NCBI GenBank assembly: GCA_018971675.1
Contig: JAGXAF010000009.1
Coordinates: 1-34,907, forward strand
Reading direction: 5' to 3'
Origin: Bradyrhizobium sp.
GTDB taxonomy: Bacteria > Pseudomonadota > Alphaproteobacteria > Rhizobiales > Xanthobacteraceae
Length of the DNA stretch: 34,907 nucleotides
The first letter of the stretch is position 1, and every line of letters starts with the position of its first letter. The position numbers and the translations under genes are program-made. Positions 28,243-34,907 of the stretch are shown here, in pieces. The notes under the pieces are model-generated. The model had not been told where the DNA came from and made no database searches. It was given only the letters and a program-made list of their open reading frames with translations.

Positions 28243-28273
28243 TTGACAGCCCGACTAGCAGGGTTTTTATTTA
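28243..28273 (+). promoter_or_regulatory. Sigma70-like promoter of the chromate module
   Basis: TTGACA at 28243-28248, 17-bp spacer, TTTATT at 28266-28271 (or TATTTA at 28268-28273); expected start about 28278-28280. Confidence 0.45.
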
Positions 28274-28278
28274 AGCCA

Positions 28279-28346
28279 CGGGGATGTGCGATCTCCCCGC
28301 GAGGCGACATGCCCAAGAATCGCGTCCTGATACCAAGGGGCGCCGC
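28279..28346 (+). ncRNA. Candidate chrB-type cis-regulatory RNA in the 5' UTR of chrB
   Basis: P1 CGGGGA (28279-28284)/TCCCCG (28294-28299); small hairpin GGC-GACAT-GCC (28303-28313); pseudoknot between P1-loop GCGAU (28288-28292) and AUCGC (28319-28323); then AAGGGG SD and ATG at 28347. Confidence 0.5.
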
Positions 28347-29165
28347 ATGTCTTCATACACCTCAATTTCCTCCGACAAGCTTTCCAGACTGATCGGTACT
28401 TCCAATGCGCCGACGCTCATCGACGTCCGCCTTGATGAGGATTTCGCGGCCGATCCACGCTTGATTCCCGGTGCCGCGCGGCGCTCGCATGTCGACGTCC
28501 AGGACTGGGCTCCTCGCGTCGCGGGTCAGTCGGTGGTCGTCATCTGCAACAACGGCCAGAAAATCAGCGAAGGCACGGCCGCCTGGCTCCGATGCAGCAA
28601 CATCGCCGCCGAGGTTCTCGAAGGCGGTCATCTCGGCTGGAGACAGGCCGGGCTTCCGACTGTTCCCGCGGACAAGATTCCCAGGCGTGACGGGCGGGGT
28701 CGCACGGTTTGGGTGACGCGATCCCGGCCCAAGATCGACCGTATCGCCTGTCCCTGGCTGATCCGGCGCTTCGTCGATCCCGCCGCCGTGTTTCTTTTTG
28801 TGGCGCCTGCCGAGGTCACATCGGTGGCCGAGCGCTTCGATGCCACGCCGTTCGACATCGAGGATGTCTTCTGGAGCCATCGCGGCGAGTTCTGCACCTT
28901 TGACGTCATGGTGCAGGAGTTCGGTATTTCCACGCCGGCGTTGGAGCGGCTCGCGACCATGGTGCGGGCTGCCGATACGGCGCGTCTCGATCTGTCGCCC
29001 GAGGCGCCCGGATTGCTGGCGGCCTCGCTCGGCCTCTCGCGCATGTACGACGACGATCTCGAACAGTTGAATGCCGGCATGCGCCTGTATGACGCGTTCT
29101 ACCGCTGGTGCCGTGACGCGATCAAGGAAACGCACAACTGGCCGACCAACAAGGTGAAGCCGTAA
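28347..29165 (+). CDS. chrB: Rhodanese-ChrB domain chromate resistance protein
   Basis: N-terminal rhodanese (TLIDVRLDEDF..VVVICNNGQKISEGTAAWLR..EGGHLGWRQAGLP) followed by ChrB-type domain (TVWVTRSRPKIDRIACPWLIRRFVDPAAVFLFV..FDVMVQEFGI). Next gene is chrA. Confidence 0.88.
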   Translation: MSSYTSISSDKLSRLIGTSNAPTLIDVRLDEDFAADPRLIPGAARRSHVDVQDWAPRVAGQSVVVICNNGQKISEGTAAWLRCSNIAAEVLEGGHLGWRQAGLPTVPADKIPRRDGRGRTVWVTRSRPKIDRIACPWLIRRFVDPAAVFLFVAPAEVTSVAERFDATPFDIEDVFWSHRGEFCTFDVMVQEFGISTPALERLATMVRAADTARLDLSPEAPGLLAASLGLSRMYDDDLEQLNAGMRLYDAFYRWCRDAIKETHNWPTNKVKP

Positions 29166-29231
29166 GCACGCGGACACTCTTTGGACCAACTGCCTCGTCG
29201 AGGAAAAGCTAGAGCCAGAGGGCATTGGGCG

Positions 29232-30407
29232 ATGACGACAACAACGACGACTTTCGCTCGCGGCCGGATGGGCGAAATCGTGCGCTATTTTCTTCGGCTT
29301 GGCTGCCTGGGCTTCGGTGGACCGGTGGCCCTGGTCGGCCAGATGGAGCGCGAACTCGTCGACGGCAAGAAGTGGTTGACGAAAGAGCAGATGCGCGAGG
29401 CTGTTGCGATCTGTCAGTCACTGCCGGGACCGCTGGCGATCCAGGTCGGCATCTACATCTGTTATCTTCGTTGCGGCTTCTGGGGAGCATGGGCCGGCGG
29501 CTGGGCTTTTATCCTGCCGAACTTCATGATCGTTGCCGGCCTGGGTGCACTGTATGTGTATCTGGGTGATCTGCGACCGGTCACCGCCATCTTCTACGGC
29601 GTCAGTCCGGCGGTGATCGCGCTGATACTTCATTCCTGCTACCGGCTCGCCAGGCTCGGCATGGAGGACCGGCTGCAATGGGTGATCGCCGTGGTTTGCC
29701 TTGCCATCACGGTGATCCTTCAGGCCGAAGTCGCGCTCTTGTTCATTGGCGCCGGCGTTGTAGGCATTCTCTGCTACGGCACCTTCCGGGGACGCACACC
29801 GACGGCATTGAGTGTCACCGCGCCGGTTCTGGCGCAGCTTGCGCCGAATACCTCCGGCTCGATCCTCGGCAAGCTATTGCTGTTTTTTCTCAAGGCCGGT
29901 TCGCTTACCTTCGGAAGCGGACTTGTGATCGTGCCCTTTCTCGAACAGGGGCTCGTCCAGCAGTTCGGTTGGCTTGACGAGCGACAGTTCCTGATCGCGG
30001 TCGCGATCGGGATGATCAGCCCGGGGCCCGTGGTGATCACCGCGACGTTTGTCGGCTATCTCGTCGCAGGCTTTTGGGGCTCGCTGGTCTCCACCATCGG
30101 CATCTTCCTGCCATCGTTTCTGCTGGTGCTGATCGTCGCCCCGTTGCTTGCACGCCATCGCGGCAATGCGAACGTGCAGGGTTTCGTCAAGGGCGCCTAC
30201 GCGGCCGCGATCGGAACGATCCTGGGCGCATGCATTCTGCTCGGCCGCATCGCCATCGGTGATTGGCTGACGGCGCTGGTCGGAATTGTCTCACTGGCTA
30301 TCCTGTTTCGCTGGAAGGTGAGCAATCCGCTCCTGATCTGCGCGACGGCGGTGATTGGTCTCATGACCTATCCGATCATCCAGCCGGGTTGGGTGATGGT
30401 TCATTAG
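29232..30407 (+). CDS. chrA: Chromate transporter ChrA (CHR family)
   Basis: FFRLGCLGFGGPVALVGQME..REAVAICQSLPGPLAIQVGIYICYL and second-half repeat FFLKAGSLTFGSGLVIVPFLEQGLV..LIAVAIGMISPGPVVITATFVGYL. Confidence 0.95.
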   Translation: MTTTTTTFARGRMGEIVRYFLRLGCLGFGGPVALVGQMERELVDGKKWLTKEQMREAVAICQSLPGPLAIQVGIYICYLRCGFWGAWAGGWAFILPNFMIVAGLGALYVYLGDLRPVTAIFYGVSPAVIALILHSCYRLARLGMEDRLQWVIAVVCLAITVILQAEVALLFIGAGVVGILCYGTFRGRTPTALSVTAPVLAQLAPNTSGSILGKLLLFFLKAGSLTFGSGLVIVPFLEQGLVQQFGWLDERQFLIAVAIGMISPGPVVITATFVGYLVAGFWGSLVSTIGIFLPSFLLVLIVAPLLARHRGNANVQGFVKGAYAAAIGTILGACILLGRIAIGDWLTALVGIVSLAILFRWKVSNPLLICATAVIGLMTYPIIQPGWVMVH

Positions 30408-30448
30408 AGCCGTGGCGTGTCCCGGAAGGGACGGCGGCGGCGCCGACG

Positions 30449-31828
30449 CTAGGCGATTTGGGTCAAGACGATCAGCACGCCCGTGACGGTAAGCGCGCCA
30501 CCGATGCGGGTTGCGATCTGGGCGAACGGCATCAGCTGCATGCGGTTGGCCGCGGTCAGGATCGCGACATCGCCCGTGCCGCCCTGTCCGCTGTGACAGG
30601 CGGTGACGATCGCGGTGTCGATCGGATACATTTTCAGCCAGCTTCCGACAAAAAATCCCGTGGTTATGATTGCGGCCACCGTTGCCACGATCGTGATGAT
30701 GTAGGGCAGGGTGAAAGCCGCCACCAGCTTGTCCCATGGCGTCAACGCCACGCCGATCGCGAACAGCAGCGGATAGGTTACGGCGGTCGAAAAGAATTTA
30801 TAGACGTGGAAGGCGCCAAGCTGAAGCGATGGCGACACCGCACGAGCCAGCTTCAGCAGCACGGCAATCAGCAGCATCACCACCGGCGCGGGAAAGCCGA
30901 ACAACCGCTGCGCCAGGACGCCGATCAGATAGAGCGTTACGGCGGTAACGACGGCGGCTGCGACGGTTGCTACATCGACATGCTGCTTCGTATCTTCTTC
31001 CTCGAATTCCAGCTCGTCATGCTCGCCCGGTTGCAGGCGTCCCTCGCCGGTCAGATGCGGATATTTCTTCCCGACATAGTTGAGCGTGCCCGACAGCAGA
31101 ATGGCCGTCAGGCTGCCCAGCATTACCGGCGGCAGCACCTGCGCGAACAGGTCGCCCTGCGGCTGGTGAAGAATCTGCGAATAGCCGATCGAGAGCGGAA
31201 TCGCTCCTTCGCCCACGCCTCCGGCCATGATCGGAACCACGACGAAGAAGAACGCGTGGTAAGCGCCGAGGCCGAGCATGATGCCGACGAGTGTTCCCAC
31301 CAGACCGCCGGCGAGCGAGCCCGCGGCCAGCGGAACGAAGATCTTGAGGAATCCCTTGATCAGGACGCCTCGATCCATCCCCAGGATGCTGCCGACGATG
31401 ATGCAGGAAATGAACAGGTACAGGAAGTTCGAATCCTTGGTGAAGGTCTTGATCGAATCCACAATTGAGGCAGGCAACAAATGATGGAATGCCAGGAACG
31501 ACGGAATGAAGGTCGCGAAGATCGCCGCCGCACCGATGTTGCGGATGATCGGAATTCGTTTGCCCAGCTCGGCGCAGCTAAAGCCGCCCATCGATAGCAG
31601 TACGATGGCCATAAGGATATCGGACGGCACTTTCCCGGTGGTCGCGAAACCGGCGATCACGGCAAACAGGATCAGGAAAACGGGCAGAGGAATGATGCCG
31701 ATCTTGTAGTCGACGATTGCCCACCAGCGCACGGGCCAGGACCCGCGAGCTTCGCTTTGCAAGCCTGTTTCGCCTTGCAAGGTTGCCTCGCTTTGCAAAG
31801 CCGGCGCTGCGCTCTCGGCGTCCTGCAA
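30449..31828 (-). CDS. 2-hydroxycarboxylate transporter (2HCT/CCS) family symporter
   Basis: 459-aa multi-TM ORF with MAGGVGEGAIPLSIGYSQIL and VTACHSGQGGTGDVAILTAANRMQLMPFAQIATRIGGA typical of CitS/MaeN-type transporters. Confidence 0.92.
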   Translation of the reverse strand: MQDAESAAPALQSEATLQGETGLQSEARGSWPVRWWAIVDYKIGIIPLPVFLILFAVIAGFATTGKVPSDILMAIVLLSMGGFSCAELGKRIPIIRNIGAAAIFATFIPSFLAFHHLLPASIVDSIKTFTKDSNFLYLFISCIIVGSILGMDRGVLIKGFLKIFVPLAAGSLAGGLVGTLVGIMLGLGAYHAFFFVVVPIMAGGVGEGAIPLSIGYSQILHQPQGDLFAQVLPPVMLGSLTAILLSGTLNYVGKKYPHLTGEGRLQPGEHDELEFEEEDTKQHVDVATVAAAVVTAVTLYLIGVLAQRLFGFPAPVVMLLIAVLLKLARAVSPSLQLGAFHVYKFFSTAVTYPLLFAIGVALTPWDKLVAAFTLPYIITIVATVAAIITTGFFVGSWLKMYPIDTAIVTACHSGQGGTGDVAILTAANRMQLMPFAQIATRIGGALTVTGVLIVLTQIA

Positions 31829-31988
31829 TTTGTTTCCCCTGTTTTTTCGCCCGTCGTTTTCCCTGGGCGTGGCCGGTCAGGTTTCTCGTCCGCCGGCCGT
31901 TGTCTTTTGAGGGCTCAATCTGCCATGCCCGCGCGGCGCGGCCAACCGCAAAACTTCCTGAACGAGATACCGTGCGCCCGCCGATATT

Positions 31989-32888
31989 TCAGGGCTTGTT
32001 CTGCGCCGAGGCGCGAAGCCATTGCCGGAATGCCGCGAGCTTGGGCGGGTCGGCGCGCTCCACCGGCGAAACCAGATAGAATCCGGCATCGGCCGGCAGG
32101 GCGATCTGGAAGGGGACGACGAGGCGGCCCTTGGCGATGTCGGCCTCGACATAGGAGGTGCGGCCCATCGCGACCCCGATACCGTCGATTGCGGCCTGCA
32201 CGGTCATCAGGATCAGGTCGAACGTCAGCCCGGGCTGCCTGGAAATATTGGCCGGCAATTCCGCGGCGGTGAGCCACAACCGCCAGTCGTCGTCATAGAC
32301 GCCGCTGGTGTGCAGCAACGTATGATGGGCGAGATCTTCCGGGCTTTTCAGCGGCCGCTTGCCGGTGAGCAGCGCCGGGCCGCACACGGGAAACAATTGA
32401 TCGGCAGTCAGCCAGTCGGCGCGCAGACCCGGCCAGTGGCCGCGTCCGTAGCGGATCGCGGCGTCGACATCGCCGCTCTTGAAATCGACCAGAGCCGTCG
32501 AGGTGGTGATGCGGACGTCGATGCCCGGATGGGCCTCCTGGAACGTCGACATCCGCGGCAGAAGCCACTTCGCAGCCAGCGAGGCCAGCGTCGAGATCGT
32601 CAGCACATGATCGTCGTCCTTGCGCAGCAAGCGGTCGGTCGCCAACCTCAAATCGTTGAATGCGGCGCGGACTCCCGGCAGATAATCCCTGGCTTGCGGG
32701 GTCAGTGCCAGCGCGCGGTTCTGCCGGACGAACAGCCGGATCCCCAATTCCTCCTCAAGCCGCCGGATCTGATGGCTGATCGCGGTTTGGGTGACGTTCA
32801 ATTCGGTTGCCGCATTGGTGAAGCTGAGGTGCCGGGCGGCGGCCTCAAAGGCGCGCAACCCATTGAGCGAAGGTAGCCTGCTGGCCAT
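31989..32888 (-). CDS. LysR family transcriptional regulator (GcvA-like)
   Basis: LPSLNGLRAFEAAARHLSFTNAATELNVTQTAISHQIRRLEEELGIRLFVRQNRALALTPQ and LysR substrate-binding domain. Confidence 0.95.
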   Translation of the reverse strand: MASRLPSLNGLRAFEAAARHLSFTNAATELNVTQTAISHQIRRLEEELGIRLFVRQNRALALTPQARDYLPGVRAAFNDLRLATDRLLRKDDDHVLTISTLASLAAKWLLPRMSTFQEAHPGIDVRITTSTALVDFKSGDVDAAIRYGRGHWPGLRADWLTADQLFPVCGPALLTGKRPLKSPEDLAHHTLLHTSGVYDDDWRLWLTAAELPANISRQPGLTFDLILMTVQAAIDGIGVAMGRTSYVEADIAKGRLVVPFQIALPADAGFYLVSPVERADPPKLAAFRQWLRASAQNKP

Positions 32889-33003
32889 GCCACAAATCCC
32901 AATTCATGAATTTTTGTCATCTTAACGGGAACAAAGTGTCGTTTGTAGAAGTGCCAAATAGCATGAATATCCATAGCAGAATGTTGGTTTTTGGAGGCAA
33001 AAA

Positions 33004-33207
33004 ATGTTCGTTCGTTCACATCCACAGATGATGAATCATCATGGCTCTGGTTTCTGGGCGCAAATGGAGGAAACCATCCATGTTTGGCGGGAACGCATGA
33101 GGGCCAGGCGGGAACTGGCGCAGTGGACCGACCGCGACCTGCACGATATCGGCGTTTCCCGCAGCGACATCATCAACGAGACCGAAAAGCCATTTTGGCG
33201 GGCTTGA
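33004..33207 (+). CDS. DUF1127 domain-containing small protein
   Basis: 67-aa ORF; RMRARRELAQWTDRDLHDIGVSRSDIINETEKPFW is the DUF1127 signature. GGAGG SD upstream. Confidence 0.92.
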   Translation: MFVRSHPQMMNHHGSGFWAQMEETIHVWRERMRARRELAQWTDRDLHDIGVSRSDIINETEKPFWRA

Positions 33208-33286
33208 AGGCAGCCGGAGCGCGAGCAGCGCCGGCACCGCTTCGTCATCAGGGTCGGCGGCCAACTTATTTCAAGGGGAGCACGCG

Positions 33287-33904
33287 ATGGGCACCCTTCA
33301 CCTCGATGATCTCAGGCAATATTCCGACGCGCTGCGCTGCCGTAACGGAATTGTTGTAACAGTGCGTTTCGTCGAGCCGCGCGATGCAGCGACGCTGCAA
33401 AGCTACTTCCGCTCGCTCTCCGTACGATCACGCTACAACCGCTTTTTCAGCGCCATGCGCGAACTGCCGGACAATTTGCTTGAGCAGTTCATGCATGTTG
33501 GCGAACGCGACGAGTTCAGTGTGCTCGCGACCACCAAGATCGATGGGTTTGAAATCGTGGTCGGCGAAGCCCGCTATGCGTTCCACCCCGAGGCGGCAAG
33601 TGTCGAACTCGGCCTGTCGGTCGATGATCGATGGCAAGGCCAGGGCATCGGATCGGCGCTGCTGCGCAATCTGGAATGCCGCGCGGCGGCGTTGGGGGCG
33701 AAGCGCCTGTTCTGCGACACCCTGCGCTCGAACGAGGCCATGATCGGTCTGGCCCGCAAATCCGGCTTTACGCTTACCTCCAATCCCGACGATTGGAAGC
33801 TGGCGCGGTTCGTCAAGCAGATCGACACCGGGCCGCTGGACATTGCTTGCGCCAGCTGGCGGCTGGCTGCCACGCGGATCGATGCCGGCTTGGCCTATCG
33901 ATGA
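33287..33904 (+). CDS. GNAT family N-acetyltransferase
   Basis: 205-aa ORF; VELGLSVDDRWQGQGIGSALLRNLECRAAALGAKRLFCDTLRSNEAMIGLARKSGF. Confidence 0.93.
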   Translation: MGTLHLDDLRQYSDALRCRNGIVVTVRFVEPRDAATLQSYFRSLSVRSRYNRFFSAMRELPDNLLEQFMHVGERDEFSVLATTKIDGFEIVVGEARYAFHPEAASVELGLSVDDRWQGQGIGSALLRNLECRAAALGAKRLFCDTLRSNEAMIGLARKSGFTLTSNPDDWKLARFVKQIDTGPLDIACASWRLAATRIDAGLAYR

Positions 33905-33932
33905 AGGCCTGCGCCTCTCCTTGCGAGGTGTT

Positions 33933-34634
33933 CTAGAATTTCTCAAGCCACGGCCGCACCTCCAATTCCCAGGTCCAGGCGCTGCGCGGCTGTCGCAGCA
34001 CGTTCCAGTAGCTCAAGGCGATGGCATCGGGGTCGAGCATCGAGTCCGGACGATCCGCGGGCTCGGCCCGCGCCGCGCTGCGAATGCCGCCATCGATGAC
34101 GAAATGAGCGACGTGAATACCCTGCGGCGACAATTCGCGCGCCATGCTCTGGGCCAGGCCGCGCAGCGCGAACTTGCCCATCGCGAACGGCGCCGATTGC
34201 GGATAGCCCTTGACGCTGGCGGAAGCCCCGGTGAACAGGACCGCGCCGTGCTTGTTGGGCAACATCCGCTTCACGGCTTGCTGTGCCACCAGGAAGCCGC
34301 CGAAGGCACTGACGCTGATGGCCTGCGCCACTTCCGCCGGCACCAGATCGACGAACGGACCGCGCGCGCGGGTGGAGGCGTTATAAACCACGACGTCGGG
34401 GCTGCTGATTTCGCGCTCGACCATGCCGAACAGCCGCTCCACCTCGTCAGCGTCGGTTGCGTTACAGGCAAAGGCGCGGGCGCCGGTCTCGCTGCACAGC
34501 GCGCCGAGCTTTCCGATCTGGCGTGCGGCGAGCGCGACGCGAATGCCCTCGCGGGCGAACAGCCGCGCCAGCGATGCGCTCAGCCCTTCGCCGGCGCCGA
34601 CGATCAGGGCGGTCTTGTACTTCGGCATCTCCAT
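33933..34634 (-). CDS. Short-chain dehydrogenase/reductase (SDR) family protein, noncanonical active site
   Basis: GAGEGLSASLARLFAREG, VVVYNAS, GASASVKGYPQSAPFAMGKFALRGLAQSMARELSPQGIHVAH; FxxxK in place of YxxxK. Confidence 0.9.
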   Translation of the reverse strand: MEMPKYKTALIVGAGEGLSASLARLFAREGIRVALAARQIGKLGALCSETGARAFACNATDADEVERLFGMVEREISSPDVVVYNASTRARGPFVDLVPAEVAQAISVSAFGGFLVAQQAVKRMLPNKHGAVLFTGASASVKGYPQSAPFAMGKFALRGLAQSMARELSPQGIHVAHFVIDGGIRSAARAEPADRPDSMLDPDAIALSYWNVLRQPRSAWTWELEVRPWLEKF

Positions 34635-34907
34635 GGGCGCCGTCCTCGTTGGGTGAAAGTTTCGTATCTATGCGGGCGATGCGCCGAGGCAACCCTTCGC
34701 TTCCGGAACGCCGTCGAGCGTTTGCCCGGTTGGGCGCATGGTATCCGCCCGGCGCGGGGTTGTCCTCCAGTTATGCTGGTTGACGGCTTGATCGTCTGCT
34801 TTATCGGTAGCGGATCGATGGCAGTAGCCAGCCCGGCAAAATCAGCACGAGGCGAAAATGCATCCATTCCACCAGGATCGCTCCGCCGCGGCCAACAGGC
34901 CCGGTTT

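Noticed and set aside
28279-28330. Fluoride (crcB) riboswitch in the chrB leader
   Set aside because: P1-loop/P2/pseudoknot topology is similar, but the conserved GAUG-type residues after P2 and the usual junction sequence are missing; gene context favours a chrB-type motif.
30263-31468. 401-aa plus-strand ORF overlapping chrA end and the 2HCT gene
   Set aside because: Shadow ORF with R/H/Q/D-rich composition; the minus-strand 2HCT protein is clearly the coding frame.
34604-34867. 87-aa minus-strand ORF at the window end
   Set aside because: No recognisable family, overlaps the SDR start region, and has low-complexity R/P-rich composition.

Overview
The window is about 35 kb of GC-rich chromosome. 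Codon use, family content and intergenic repeats look like a Bradyrhizobium/Rhodopseudomonas-type alphaproteobacterium (inference). No rRNA, tRNA, CRISPR array, transposase or phage module was recognised. The flanks carry ordinary cargo: a GST, a DUF2478 protein with a ModE-like palindrome upstream, a TetR-controlled EmrA/EmrB-type efflux pair, an M29 aminopeptidase, an ABC-2 exporter, a chromate module (rhodanese-ChrB + ChrA), a 2HCT symporter, a LysR regulator, DUF1127, GNAT and an SDR. The most interesting region is about 12.7-28 kb. It encodes a LapG-like (BTLCP/peptidase C93) periplasmic protease, a cysteine-poor ~2250-aa FecR/VCBS/beta-helix/RTX-like type I secreted surface protein, a CHASE2-class III cyclase, and a type I secretion ABC/HlyD pair. 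No LapD-like c-di-GMP receptor is visible in the window. A second highlight is a compact pseudoknotted RNA element directly between a sigma70-like promoter and chrB, a candidate chrB-type cis-regulatory RNA. All family calls come from reading translations; no database search was run.
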